This document shows, piece by piece, positions 47,879-58,559 of a stretch of DNA of 64,000 nucleotides. Under the pieces are notes generated by a model, which was not told the DNA's origin, ran no database searches, and worked only from the letters and a program-made list of their open reading frames with translations. Every line of letters starts with the position of its first letter. Within the stretch, counting starts at the first letter, position 1. A program made the position numbers and the translations under genes. Origin of the DNA: Paraphysomonas bandaiensis (taxonomy: Eukaryota; Chrysophyceae); contig CBFFRP010000394.1 in assembly GCA_965644295.1 (NCBI GenBank), positions 1-64,000 on the forward strand, written 5' to 3'.

Positions 47879-48197
47879 TGTTGAGTTCTGCTATATGAGA
47901 GCAATTGAAAGCTGTAGTTATAAGGTATTTAAATTACTGTATTATACAGTTGTAGTCTTGTTAATCGTATTGTGAGAATGAATGACGATAAGCACATAGC
48001 GGTAAAACGGAATATTGTGACGATGCAAGTTGTAGTGACGATGTAAGATCGTCGTACGAGAAATGAGTGGTAGTGGAGACAACATGATATTGATGAATGA
48101 TAAGAGACATTGATTATAATTTATAATTCTCAGCTTTGAGTATAAGTTACCTTCTGTTGTTAAGTTAATACTTCTCATATAATGTCAAACCTTGACA
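47879..48197 (+). repeat. 5' LTR of the copia element
   Basis: Starts TGTTGAGTTCTGC and ends CCTTGACA. It is identical to the 3' LTR as far as I can compare; the same 78-residue chance frame appears unchanged in both. The ATG at 48182 of the gag-pol frame lies inside its last 16 bp. Confidence 0.96.
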
Positions 48198-51100
48198 TGG
48201 TAGCAGACGGTAGTTCCGCAAGTAGTTCGGAATGGAAACACCTTCCGAAGTTCGATCAGTTCGGTGTTGTGAACTGGACGAAGCGATTGAGAGTTTGGCT
48301 TATGAGAAAGAATCGGAACCATCTTGGGTTGGAAGAGCGACCGCATCGACCTGCTGACAATGCGTCCACAGCTGTGAAAAACAAGTATAAGGAAGACCTC
48401 GACAAGTGGTTGGAGAGGAAAGACACCTGCATCAGTTCCATCTTCGAAGCTGTTCAACCTGTGGCGGAGGCGCTTGAGATTGTTGATCAATACTTCCGAG
48501 AGAAGGACATGCTTCCACCTGATGATCCCGATAAGGAGATGTTAGCAAGTGAATTGGTAAATAAATTGGTTATTAGATTTCGTGGGGAAACCCAGTACGA
48601 ATTGGTGGAACTGAATAAACAGTTTGCGTCATTTAGAATTCTACAGGGGGAGCTGGTGTGTACAGCCATTGATCGACTGAACGGAATTGTCCAAAAAATG
48701 ACGGAACTTGGTGAGCCGCCAACTGACGTATCCAAAAAAACGAAGCTGCAGACTGCGCTGGAAACGAGGAAGGATCTGGAGCAGCTGTACACAAACATCT
48801 ACCTGAAAGGTGATATTTCATTTAATGAGATGATCACCATTTGTAGGCGCTTCGACCAGGCAAAGGGTCTACCACAGGAGTCTTCTGCACCGGAAGTACA
48901 TTGGAATTCTTCTGATCAAGAGGTAACATGCTCATACTCTAAATGTGGAAAACGAGGTCACACGCAGAAGAACTGCTGGATGAAGAAGAAAGATCTGAAG
49001 ATCTCCCAAATGAAGCGCAATGGTAAAAACAAGCATCGAAGAGAGCAATCAGAATCCAAAAGAAGTAAGTCAAAAAATGGCGCTGATGATGATGGATGCT
49101 TTGTGTGTGGCGTATCTGGACATCGAGCTCATGAATGCAGACATCGAGCTCAAGTTCGAAAAACAAGGAAAGCGGAGGATTCTGTTAACAAAAAACGACA
49201 TTTTTCCGAAAAAAACGGTACGATGGAAAGGCCCATCAAAAAGAGCTCGGACTGGAATCGTTATCTTCAAAGAGACGAGCAAGAGGATGATTCTGTGCAC
49301 ATGTTGTTATATGATGAATCGAGTAACTTAGAAGTGAATGTTGCAGATGAGGTGCTGCATACTTCTGAAGACATTGTATTTCTAGACAGCTGCGCGTCGA
49401 AACAACTCTTCATCATCAAGAACAGTGATATTCTACAGACATTTGTTGCAGACGAAGGAGCCATTCAGACAACCAAAGCGGGATCCAGCTTACGATATAC
49501 TGGCTCAGGCAACTATGGTGACTGGACAAAATTAAAGGTATGCCCCGACTCAGTCAAGAATATTTGTTCGGGAGGGATGCTTCGTACGCTTGGATATGGA
49601 CTTCAGCTGCTAGAGACCCCAAAAATAGTGCGATTGGATAATGCAGAAGTTGTTCTTGAAGCTAGGTATTCAGATAATGGAATGCCCTTCGTTGATCTAA
49701 AGGACTTGTTGGAGTTACCTGACTTGACGAGTTTAGCTGCAGAAGTACATCTATCGGATAAAACAAATGAAGACCCTCTGGAATTGCTTCACAAACGATG
49801 CGGGCATGTCAGCAAGCGCAAGCTATTAGAAGCTTTCAAACATCGGTTGTTCACAGGGAGTGGCCTTAACAGATCTCATCTGAGTAAGAAGAGTCTTCAG
49901 AAAACCAAGGGTATCTGCAAAGCCTGTGCAAAGTCGAAGATTACCAGAATCTCGTTTCCTGGGAAGAGTGATGAAGAGCTACAGGCGACAAGGTTTCTGG
50001 AAAAAGTAACTGTCGATATAGGAGTATATTTCAATTGTCCATCTCGACAGGGATACCGGTATGTATTAGCGTTGACAGATGTGGCCACCAAGGAATGCTG
50101 GGAGTTTCCGTTGAAAACTCGGACCGCAAGTGAGGTGTTGGAGCACATTAGGAATTGGGTCGAGGTTCTTCTTCCCAAGTATCCAGGAGTTCATCGACTA
50201 TCTGTGTATCATGCCGATGGGGGAGCCGAACTCATTGATAAGTCTATTCAGGAGTATCTTCACAGCAAGTTTGGCACCTCAATTACGTGGAGCTCTACGG
50301 ACTCACCTGAGATGAATGGCGTGTCTGAGAGACGTTTTCGAACCGCGGGAGAGATGACTCTTGCAATGCTGTCAGATGCTGGATTCCCAGTTCCATTCTG
50401 GTGGGATGCCTACGTATATGCATCTGAAATTATTCGCATGATGCCCACTCGGACCTACCGCGGATGGATGTCTCCCATGGAGTGTGTACCTGGAGGTTCT
50501 GTTCCGGATTTATCCAGTTTACGTCGATGGGGGTGTAAAGCTTATGTGAAGACTCCCAGGGGTGATCGTCGAAAAAATTGGCAAGACAAATCGCATATTG
50601 GATATTTCTTAGGTCTCTCCAAAAAGAAGAGGGGATACAGAATATGGCTAGGAGAGTCCGAAGTTGTGTCAATACATGTGTTATTCGACGAGAGCATTCC
50701 CCCCAGAGAGAAGGAGTACTTCGAGGAGCTGGAGGCTGCGTTAGTTAAACATGATCCCCAGGCTCGACAGGTTGAAGAGTTCAACCATTTGATTGGATCT
50801 TACCATACCGATGAGGGTTTCCTGTTTAGGACTACGAGAGTCGTGGTTCGGAAAGGTTTGATCGTGGCTTATAGAGCCTTAGTAACTGCTGGTAGAGAGC
50901 AGTTGGAGGAGAAGACTCCGATACATATAGCTGATGTAGTGAAACTAACTCAGTCGTATAATTTGCGCAGGTGGCACGAAAATCCTGCGACCCGTGACGA
51001 TGGGGCAGGTGGTGAGGAGCGATCGATGCCGGCTGGGGGTGGGACACCCAAACAGTCTACGGCAGATGACTCATCAGGGAGTGAGCAGACTCCATGTGCC

Positions 51101-52948
51101 TTACCCGAGAGAAGCGTGAGCACTTCGTCTAGAGAGACAAGTGTGTGTGTCCCTAGTAGTCAAACTGCTAACCCGCCAGCTGCTATAAGCAAGAGGGTAC
51201 GAACCCAAAGAGTGATGACCAACGTGTCTACTCTGGGTGAAATCAACTTCCTGTGTGGGGAAGATGCCGTTAATATGTGTAAGGCAAGTGATGACTCATT
51301 GATTACTGACCCGTCTGATTATAGGGAGCCTGAGTCATACGAAGAGTCTCTTCAGTGTAGTGATGCAGACAAATGGAAGGAGGCGCGCAGATTAGAACGG
51401 AATGCACTTTTTCAGCGTGAAGTGTTTGAAGTAGTAGAAACTCCGCCTGATGCACGACCTCTTAAATCTCGTTACGTATATAAGCGAAAGTACAATAAGG
51501 ATGGCTCCATCAAGAAGCATAAAGCACGACTTGTAGCACTTGGGTACGGTCAACAATCTGGCGTCGATGTGGACAACACATTTGCCCCTGTAGTCAAGAG
51601 TATATCTGTTCGGTTGATTCTGGCGTTGGCTCTTGTGTTCAGTATGTTTGTGCATCAACTCGATGTCTCCAGTGCGTTCTGTTATGCCGATATTGAAGGC
51701 GACGTTTACATGAATCCTACTCCAGATTTTCAACTTCCACCTGGACATTGTTTTAAATTGAAGAAATCTCTATATGGACTCCGTAGTTCACCACGATCAT
51801 GGTGGAAAACCATAAACAAGTTCATCAAATCCTTGGGATTTCGACCGTGTGTGTTAGAACCTTGCTTGTATCATGCTGTATATAAAGGTCATAAAGTGTA
51901 TCTCACCATATATGTGGATGACATCGTCATCGCATGTGCTGACCTTAATATTATTACAGAAATAAAAGCTAGATTCTGCGAACGATTCGACATGACGGAT
52001 ATGGGAGCCGTTGAACATTTCCTGAATGTTCGTGTCACGCGAGGACAGGACTTCATTCAGCTGGATCAGCAGACATATGCGGAGAAAATTCTTCTCAAAT
52101 TCGCTGATTTCCTCGGTCCCTCATCAAAAATCCGAAAGTCGCCGCTACCCCTCGATGCAATGGACAGAATTAATCAAGCAGACAGCGATCTCACACCTGA
52201 GGAGAAAGAGGGAGTAGATAATTATCCTTATCGCAGCCTACTGGGTGCCATGTTATATCTATCTATGAATACTCGCCCTGATATTGCATATGCAGTTGGT
52301 TTGTTATCTAGATATGCATCTAAACCTACCCGGGCTACATGTTATTTAATGACTTACCTATTGCAGTACGTTAGGGGTACAGTTCGAAAGGGTATTCGGT
52401 TCAGTAGTAAGCACTTCGACATGCACATCTTTACTGATGCAGACTGGGCTGGCGATGTGGTGTCACGCCGATCTACGACTGGATACATAGTACTTGCCGC
52501 CGGTGGACCACTTATCTGGCAGTCCATTTTACAGGCCACCGTCTCAACGTCATCAATGCAAAGTGAGTATCAGGCTATGTATGCTGGCATGCAAGAACTG
52601 GTATGGCTTCGGGGGGTGTTGGACGAATTGGGACTTCGTCTACGCGAACCCACACCATTTTTCTTGGATAGCCAGAGTGCTCGTGACTTAGCATTGAATC
52701 CGGTGTTCCATAAGCGTTCAAAACACATCGAGATCAAATACCATTGGGTTAGGGAACACGTAGATCCAGATGGCCTCTTTAACACTGCCATATTGTACCA
52801 CGTTGGAACAGATGATCAGACAGCAGACATATTCACGAAATCGTTGTGTGGTGTAACTTTCGAGAAACACAGGAAGAGATGCCTAGGAGAGGATCGAAAA
52901 TCATCTGTTGAGGTTATTAGAGAAAAGACGTTTAAACGACGTAAGTGA
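48182..52948 (+). CDS. Gag-Pol polyprotein of copia element, 1588 aa
   Basis: One frame of 1588 residues in the copia order. Gag ends with two zinc knuckles: a variant Cx4Cx4Hx4C near residue 250 and a classic Cx2Cx4Hx4C (CFVCGVSGHRAHEC) near 305. The protease has FLDSCAS near 399, with Cys replacing the usual Gly of DSGAS. Integrase follows: a zinc segment (LLHKRCGH, CKAC) and a DDE core with acidic residues near 612, 678 and 716. Reverse transcriptase has LDVSSAFCYAD and YVDD near 1243, and RNase H has FTDADWAGD near 1416. No stop or frameshift is seen. Translation may start at 48182, or at 48197 across the LTR boundary. Integrase before reverse transcriptase separates it from Ty3/gypsy. 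Confidence 0.96.
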   Translation: MSNLDMVADGSSASSSEWKHLPKFDQFGVVNWTKRLRVWLMRKNRNHLGLEERPHRPADNASTAVKNKYKEDLDKWLERKDTCISSIFEAVQPVAEALEIVDQYFREKDMLPPDDPDKEMLASELVNKLVIRFRGETQYELVELNKQFASFRILQGELVCTAIDRLNGIVQKMTELGEPPTDVSKKTKLQTALETRKDLEQLYTNIYLKGDISFNEMITICRRFDQAKGLPQESSAPEVHWNSSDQEVTCSYSKCGKRGHTQKNCWMKKKDLKISQMKRNGKNKHRREQSESKRSKSKNGADDDGCFVCGVSGHRAHECRHRAQVRKTRKAEDSVNKKRHFSEKNGTMERPIKKSSDWNRYLQRDEQEDDSVHMLLYDESSNLEVNVADEVLHTSEDIVFLDSCASKQLFIIKNSDILQTFVADEGAIQTTKAGSSLRYTGSGNYGDWTKLKVCPDSVKNICSGGMLRTLGYGLQLLETPKIVRLDNAEVVLEARYSDNGMPFVDLKDLLELPDLTSLAAEVHLSDKTNEDPLELLHKRCGHVSKRKLLEAFKHRLFTGSGLNRSHLSKKSLQKTKGICKACAKSKITRISFPGKSDEELQATRFLEKVTVDIGVYFNCPSRQGYRYVLALTDVATKECWEFPLKTRTASEVLEHIRNWVEVLLPKYPGVHRLSVYHADGGAELIDKSIQEYLHSKFGTSITWSSTDSPEMNGVSERRFRTAGEMTLAMLSDAGFPVPFWWDAYVYASEIIRMMPTRTYRGWMSPMECVPGGSVPDLSSLRRWGCKAYVKTPRGDRRKNWQDKSHIGYFLGLSKKKRGYRIWLGESEVVSIHVLFDESIPPREKEYFEELEAALVKHDPQARQVEEFNHLIGSYHTDEGFLFRTTRVVVRKGLIVAYRALVTAGREQLEEKTPIHIADVVKLTQSYNLRRWHENPATRDDGAGGEERSMPAGGGTPKQSTADDSSGSEQTPCALPERSVSTSSRETSVCVPSSQTANPPAAISKRVRTQRVMTNVSTLGEINFLCGEDAVNMCKASDDSLITDPSDYREPESYEESLQCSDADKWKEARRLERNALFQREVFEVVETPPDARPLKSRYVYKRKYNKDGSIKKHKARLVALGYGQQSGVDVDNTFAPVVKSISVRLILALALVFSMFVHQLDVSSAFCYADIEGDVYMNPTPDFQLPPGHCFKLKKSLYGLRSSPRSWWKTINKFIKSLGFRPCVLEPCLYHAVYKGHKVYLTIYVDDIVIACADLNIITEIKARFCERFDMTDMGAVEHFLNVRVTRGQDFIQLDQQTYAEKILLKFADFLGPSSKIRKSPLPLDAMDRINQADSDLTPEEKEGVDNYPYRSLLGAMLYLSMNTRPDIAYAVGLLSRYASKPTRATCYLMTYLLQYVRGTVRKGIRFSSKHFDMHIFTDADWAGDVVSRRSTTGYIVLAAGGPLIWQSILQATVSTSSMQSEYQAMYAGMQELVWLRGVLDELGLRLREPTPFFLDSQSARDLALNPVFHKRSKHIEIKYHWVREHVDPDGLFNTAILYHVGTDDQTADIFTKSLCGVTFEKHRKRCLGEDRKSSVEVIREKTFKRRK
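48198..48207 (+). other. Primer-binding site, initiator tRNA-Met
   Basis: TGGTAGCAGA directly abuts the 5' LTR. It is complementary to the conserved 3' end of eukaryotic initiator tRNA-Met (ending CUGCUACCA), the usual primer of copia elements. The match covers ten bases. It lies inside the open reading frame. Confidence 0.8.
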
Positions 52949-53082
52949 TCAGTTGACTGTGCTGTGAGACTAGCTGAAATGTCGGAGTCATACGTCCACC
53001 TGTTTGTCCTGTTTGGTTTCGGTGGTTGCGTATCCGTCAGTTATGTCTTGTGATGTGAAGAGTCTATCTACAGCTTTGAATT

Positions 53083-53091
53083 GAGAGGGAG
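53083..53091 (+). other. Polypurine tract
   Basis: GAGAGGGAG ends exactly where the 3' LTR starts, the place and composition expected of the plus-strand primer. Confidence 0.75.
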
Positions 53092-53410
53092 TGTTGAGTT
53101 CTGCTATATGAGAGCAATTGAAAGCTGTAGTTATAAGGTATTTAAATTACTGTATTATACAGTTGTAGTCTTGTTAATCGTATTGTGAGAATGAATGACG
53201 ATAAGCACATAGCGGTAAAACGGAATATTGTGACGATGCAAGTTGTAGTGACGATGTAAGATCGTCGTACGAGAAATGAGTGGTAGTGGAGACAACATGA
53301 TATTGATGAATGATAAGAGACATTGATTATAATTTATAATTCTCAGCTTTGAGTATAAGTTACCTTCTGTTGTTAAGTTAATACTTCTCATATAATGTCA
53401 AACCTTGACA
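53092..53410 (+). repeat. 3' LTR of the copia element
   Basis: Same 319-bp sequence as the 5' LTR, ending CCTTGACA and followed by the target duplication TCACT. Confidence 0.96.
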
Positions 53411-53415
53411 TCACT

Positions 53416-54485
53416 TATGCTAATATTACAATGCACATATATGACGACAACATGCAGCGACCTCGCACACAAAAAATAACATAGTGAAATAGTTATTAGG
53501 TTGAATATAATGGATCCCCATAATGATTCCTTACGAATAATATATACTGTAGTATGTAGTTCTTTATTACGATATACGTATGGAATGAATTCTTCTTACA
53601 GCTTGAGCTCGAAACTATATTTTACTGTATTAATTTACTATATTGTGTATCTATATATTGGTCGCATATATAATATATAACAACTCTTCTATCATCATTT
53701 CAATCTTATGAATTTAGAATTTAGAAAGTACTTCAAATAGCACTACTTTCTTCATATTTTCTTGACCCGCCAATTCTTTTGAGGAATGAAATACTATATC
53801 TCATGAAATATTGTTTCAGGCCGTGCCAGGTGGCAGGTCTGACACGGGCACCTGAAGTGAATAGAAATCTGCACCTGACAGCTACCCCTTTAGCGTATTA
53901 TAGCTATATAGAAAACGAAGTTCTTAGAAATATTATTCTGCCTGTGAAATATAATTATTAGGTATTTATGAAATCAGAATCATAACGTAGTTACATGGAC
54001 AAAATAATCTCGTCGTATTTGTGTTACAATTATTTCTTCAATCCTCTAAGACTTAACATCTGTTTTAATACCGACCCCTCTACTGGATAAGACTAGCACA
54101 AATTTATCATGGCATTTTAAAATGTAGAGTTCAGAAAATGTGTCAACGTACGAAATTTACAGTTCAAAATGTCTTTTGAAGGCAATGGTTTATATGATTC
54201 AAAAAGAGAGGTGCTTATTGCCATGAAAATATGACATTTCTCTAGTCAGACTTTCCTAAATTGCCCCTGTACAGTCATAGCCGTTGCGCCATATGGTTCG
54301 TCATTGTAATATTTCAAAATACTGACTCGAGTAGAAAACATACATATCAGCAATAATAGCTAGGTGTAAGGGTTCAGCAGCGTGTAATAAGACAAATACT
54401 TACAGTATTTAGGCTAACGACACTATTGAATGTAAATTTATGTAAATAACAGCGTACAAGCTCATAATGTATACCGAGGGGTGCT
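53416..54485. other. Convergent intergenic, no gene seen
   Basis: AT-rich DNA between the copia insertion and the stop codon of the 1342-residue gene. A short frame at 53779-53961 has no recognisable product. Confidence 0.4.
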
Positions 54486-57400
54486 TTATGTCCGAGGAGG
54501 GGGCGGTGGTGGACGTGACCTTCTGGTAGGTGTGCTAGCTCCACTACTCTGAGTACTACTCGGCGGAGGGCTCCGAGGGATTGGTGGTGGAACAGACGAA
54601 GCTAACCTAACCTGAGATATGCTCACGCTGGCCCGACGGGAAGCTAGAGGGGCTTTAGACGCCCCACGCAGGGTGCCCCGGTTGTCAGACACGTTTTTGC
54701 TAACAAGGTCACGATAAGGAATATCATCTCCAGATATATTGACTGGGGGGTTTGCTTTCGAATCTTGACTACACATTTGCATGGTGTATGCATTTACCGT
54801 GAATCTTCGCTTATTAGGAACGGCGGTCGCACTTGCTTCTCCACGAATATCCTCATGTTGAGATGTTGACGCTAGATACGACTTACCAGTATATTGGCTA
54901 TGATCCACTGGATTGTCAGTTGGGATATTAACGTACGATTGATCAGATGGCTTGGGAGAAGGTGTTCTGCTCAGTTGTAAAGATGACAACTCTTCTGCCT
55001 GTGATGAAGGTATAGCGGATTGCTCTGTAAGTGGTAAGCTTCTGCTTACTGGAGATGATAAGCAACCTACACTGGTGTTGTTATAAGACTTCGCGTAAAT
55101 GTGTTGCTCTTTTTCATGCGATTTAGCTCCAATCGCTAAACTATCCATATCTTTCGCGTACAATGAATTTAGACTCATTAAATCTGGGGCTCTGAACAAC
55201 TGGTCAACCCCATGTTCGGAAATGCTATTCTCCACATGATAAGAGCTGCTAGGGTCAACACGCTCTTTCGTTGAGGTATTAAGTAGAGACAGAGATGAGT
55301 CACCCCTGCGACCACGATCCATCACGGCAACGCTGCTCCTGCGTACAGATACCCCAGAAGCTGAAGCGCTGATCCGAACTTCAGATGGCTTGAAGCGATT
55401 ATTACCAGCGTTCAATGACATCGCCCAGGACGTTGAGTCGTGGTCTACGGCATGACTCTGGCCAGCATTGGGCCGCGCATTGAAACTCGTGGTGCTTCGG
55501 CGCTTCATCGAATTGGCTGAGTGCTTCACACTTGATTGTGCAGGGGACATGAAATTCAAAGATTTCTCGAGAGGTGGTGACTCAGTACTGCTATCGGTAT
55601 CTTCACTCAATGTGGGCATCAACTTTATACCTGGACTCGAGTGCATAGCTCTGTTATATAGATTGGACATCTGTGACTGGGAACCATATACACGGTTATT
55701 AGACGAATCTACATCATTCTCACTTCGATTCATTTGGTCAGATGCGGCATAACTATCATGGGTCGTTTCAACAACGTCACCTACATCTGTTTTCTCCGCG
55801 TAGGTTGGGAATATCGTTTTCCTTACACCATCTACACTAGGATCCGTTTGGACCGCACCAGTTACCTCATTGCGGCTCCCATTGAGGAATTTATTCACAT
55901 CTATGTCACTCGTCATATTATGGTGACCGATAAAGGCTTCATCTACATCAATTCTGTCATCACCAACATCGTTTATATCGTGGTCATAGTGAATGCCGCC
56001 ATCAATATTATCCACAGCTGCTGCACCATTCACTTCATCAGCAACATCGTTTATATCACGGTCATAGTGAATGCCGCCATCAATATTATCCACAGCAGCC
56101 GTTTCTTCAACATCATCAGCAACATCGTTTATATCGTGGTCATAGTGAATGCCGCCATCAATATTATCCACAGCAGCCGTTTCTTCAACATCAGCAGCAA
56201 AAGCGTTTATATCACGGCTATAGTAAATAGCGCTACCAGCTCTATCCACAGCAGGGGCGTCATCGACTTCAACAGCAGCTTCATTTATATCGCGAGTGGT
56301 TTCGTCATGGTCATTTCCACAACTATTATTGACGGGCTCGTCCATAATAGCTACATCAGTAAATTTCGTGTCATTGTATACACCTCTGATAGATATCTCA
56401 GACAGTTGAGGTACACTCTTCGAATGATTCATTGCTGACAAACTGCTTCTTCTAGTAGAATTGTTTACCCCAACTTCAATATCTCGGTTGCGAAGGCTGT
56501 ATATATCCGCTTCTGATAGGCTGCTTCGTCTAGTAGACTCATTTATATCGCGAGTGGTTTCGTCATGGTCATTTCCACAACTATCATTGATGGGCTCGTC
56601 CATAATAGCTACATCAGTAAATTTCGTGTCATCGTATACACCTCTGATAGATATCTCAGATAGTTGAGGTACACTCTTCGAATGATTCATTGCTGACAAA
56701 CTGCTTCTTCTAGTAGAATTGTTTACCCCAATTTCAATATCTCGGTTGCGAAGACTGTATATGTTCGCTTCTGATAGGCTGCTTCGTCTAGTAGACTTCC
56801 CCTCCGCCGGGCTGCAAATATAACTTAAAATATAGGGAGATAAATAGCATACGTACATTAATTTTCCCATTGTAGAATGACTCTGTTTATCAGAAAGGGC
56901 GCTTTCATCCATTTTTCTTCTCTTATCATCTGCATTCCACGTTGAAATAGGTCGATCTGACACCGCAGCACCGGAGGATGTGCTTGTACTGCTACACTTC
57001 TTATCCTTCATAATTGCATCACATGTTTCATGCTTATCATCAACTGTGGCTACAGTATTAGGAGTACCTATGATATCAGTTTGGCCATCGTGAATTACAC
57101 GATAGGGAGCATCAGCTTCAGTCTCATGAATCTCGTTTCGGCACATATACGGGTCGATAGGATCAGAGGTAACTTGTTGGTCTAAGTCACTTGTATATCT
57201 ATAGTCACTGTCGGATTTGTCTACATATGTACTGTCACTCGTACATGATTCCCACATTCGATTCAGTACACCATTGGAGACTTGACCAACAGCACCATGA
57301 TGCAATACCTCAGTGCAACTAAACTTATCTTTATTATTCTCCTCATTCAGTGAGGCAGCCTCAGCCCGATCAATAAATTCAAATTCGGTAATAGTGCAAG

Positions 57401-58559
57401 CATCAACCCCTCTGGAGGAGTTGGGGTAAATCGGTATATCAGCCGTGTCTGTACTCACGTCTGCTGTGTTGACAAACTGATTTATAAAAGATATATTTCT
57501 AAATTGTTCTTCACCACTAAGCTGTTGTAGCTCCTCTTGTTGATATGAAGTATGACCCTTTGGAGATTGGCTTATACCTGCGGGGTCCGGATGCCTCTCT
57601 GTGTCACTTCTAGGGATTTCAATGGCCTGCAGATCACACCTTGTATCAAACAGATTTGCATCATTAACCTCTGACGAACGTTTCGAAGGACTACAGTGTG
57701 CACACTGATTAGACTTGGTCGATTTAACTGGACTGCTCTGAACCTGATAGAGCCATGATGAGAGGTATGTTTCATTATCATCAGCTCTCTTTTCACCACT
57801 TCCAACACTGCTCGTATTCTCGGCATGGTTTCCAGCGATTTGTCCTTCGTCCACCTGTACAGCACGATTTGCCACAAAGCTTGAGGCGCGGGTAAGGTTT
57901 GGAGATTGAGTTAACGGACTCATCGCTTGCGTTGTAGGTGCCAACGACTGACGGTTCTTTTGACATAATTCTTCCAAAGTTTCCATGAGCGAAGAAGACA
58001 TATGTTTCTCATGCCATGCGCTACTAGATCCACCATTCGACTGACTCCTATACGAACTATCATCGTCTTTAGAATCCTGATATGATATATCACTGGGTGA
58101 TGCAGCACTTAGCCCAGTAGCACGATCTACAGTCCTTCTATACCCACTAGACACTAATCTCCACTTATAGAACGCCCGTAATTTCCAGGAATCATATTTC
58201 CTTCTCATCATACTATAAACAATCCAACAACATGAAGCAGTAGATGTCTCTTTATGTCCTTTACTATCAATCCCCTTCATAGTCCCTTTAATAGTTCCTT
58301 CATTTCGTTTAATAATTTTTGTATGAAATGAACGATTATATCTCATGCCTGATAATCTAAGCATCTTATCTCTACCCGTCCCACTAATACCTCTCAGTAA
58401 TCCTGATAACTCATGATATATATGACCTAAAAACTTATCTATTGTAATCGAATTTCTATGATTAAATATAGAATCATATGAATGAATTAATTCCTCAAGT
58501 GTGTTTAGTGTGAGGTATATACTAGTCTCTAGACGACCTACAGCAGATTCAAGATTCAT
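54486..58559 (-). CDS. Large low-complexity protein with internal repeats, 1342 aa
   Basis: Exons 58559-56857 and 56811-54486 are joined by a 45-bp GT-AG intron in phase, giving 1342 residues. Reading through the intron is also open, so the splice is inferred from its consensus ends and AT-richness. The first 150 residues look folded and basic (MNLESAVGRLETSIYL start; SWKLRAFYKWR near 125). The rest is Ser/Asp-rich and disordered. It contains an 86-residue block duplicated in tandem (STRRSSLSEA) and about four copies of a 26-residue acidic unit (VDNIDGGIHYDHDINDV). The C-terminus is proline-rich, ending RPPPPPPRT, a possible SH3 or profilin ligand. RRSSLS motifs could be kinase sites. I do not recognise a family. 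Confidence 0.7.
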   Translation of the reverse strand: MNLESAVGRLETSIYLTLNTLEELIHSYDSIFNHRNSITIDKFLGHIYHELSGLLRGISGTGRDKMLRLSGMRYNRSFHTKIIKRNEGTIKGTMKGIDSKGHKETSTASCCWIVYSMMRRKYDSWKLRAFYKWRLVSSGYRRTVDRATGLSAASPSDISYQDSKDDDSSYRSQSNGGSSSAWHEKHMSSSLMETLEELCQKNRQSLAPTTQAMSPLTQSPNLTRASSFVANRAVQVDEGQIAGNHAENTSSVGSGEKRADDNETYLSSWLYQVQSSPVKSTKSNQCAHCSPSKRSSEVNDANLFDTRCDLQAIEIPRSDTERHPDPAGISQSPKGHTSYQQEELQQLSGEEQFRNISFINQFVNTADVSTDTADIPIYPNSSRGVDACTITEFEFIDRAEAASLNEENNKDKFSCTEVLHHGAVGQVSNGVLNRMWESCTSDSTYVDKSDSDYRYTSDLDQQVTSDPIDPYMCRNEIHETEADAPYRVIHDGQTDIIGTPNTVATVDDKHETCDAIMKDKKCSSTSTSSGAAVSDRPISTWNADDKRRKMDESALSDKQSHSTMGKLMYVCYLSPYILSYICSPAEGKSTRRSSLSEANIYSLRNRDIEIGVNNSTRRSSLSAMNHSKSVPQLSEISIRGVYDDTKFTDVAIMDEPINDSCGNDHDETTRDINESTRRSSLSEADIYSLRNRDIEVGVNNSTRRSSLSAMNHSKSVPQLSEISIRGVYNDTKFTDVAIMDEPVNNSCGNDHDETTRDINEAAVEVDDAPAVDRAGSAIYYSRDINAFAADVEETAAVDNIDGGIHYDHDINDVADDVEETAAVDNIDGGIHYDRDINDVADEVNGAAAVDNIDGGIHYDHDINDVGDDRIDVDEAFIGHHNMTSDIDVNKFLNGSRNEVTGAVQTDPSVDGVRKTIFPTYAEKTDVGDVVETTHDSYAASDQMNRSENDVDSSNNRVYGSQSQMSNLYNRAMHSSPGIKLMPTLSEDTDSSTESPPLEKSLNFMSPAQSSVKHSANSMKRRSTTSFNARPNAGQSHAVDHDSTSWAMSLNAGNNRFKPSEVRISASASGVSVRRSSVAVMDRGRRGDSSLSLLNTSTKERVDPSSSYHVENSISEHGVDQLFRAPDLMSLNSLYAKDMDSLAIGAKSHEKEQHIYAKSYNNTSVGCLSSPVSRSLPLTEQSAIPSSQAEELSSLQLSRTPSPKPSDQSYVNIPTDNPVDHSQYTGKSYLASTSQHEDIRGEASATAVPNKRRFTVNAYTMQMCSQDSKANPPVNISGDDIPYRDLVSKNVSDNRGTLRGASKAPLASRRASVSISQVRLASSVPPPIPRSPPPSSTQSSGASTPTRRSRPPPPPPRT
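55965..56797 (-). repeat. Coding tandem repeats: 78 bp x about 4 and 258 bp x 2
   Basis: AACATCGTTTATATC-type landmarks recur at 55965, 56043, 56121 and about 56199 (78-bp period). Next to them a 258-bp unit at 56281-56538 is repeated at 56539-56797 with few differences. Both periods are multiples of three and keep the frame of the 1342-residue protein. Confidence 0.88.

Larger units (their letters stand above)
47879..53410 (+). mobile_element. Complete Ty1/copia LTR retrotransposon, 5.5 kb
   Basis: Two 319-bp LTRs (47879-48197 and 53092-53410), each TG...CA, flank one long gag-pol frame. The host duplication TCACT is exact at 47874-47878 and 53411-53415. The LTRs look identical by eye. Primer-binding site and polypurine tract are in place. 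With an uninterrupted 1588-codon frame, the copy looks recent and possibly active. It sits between the convergent 3' ends of the THEP1-like gene and the 1342-residue gene. Confidence 0.97.

Noticed and set aside
47942-53391. Identical 78-residue minus-strand frames at 47942-48178 and 53155-53391
   Set aside because: They lie inside the two LTRs and are identical only because the LTRs are. No copia protein is expected there.
55734-56438. 234-residue plus-strand frame opposite the 1342-residue protein
   Set aside because: It is the reverse frame of the 78-bp tandem repeats, hence periodic and open by composition only.
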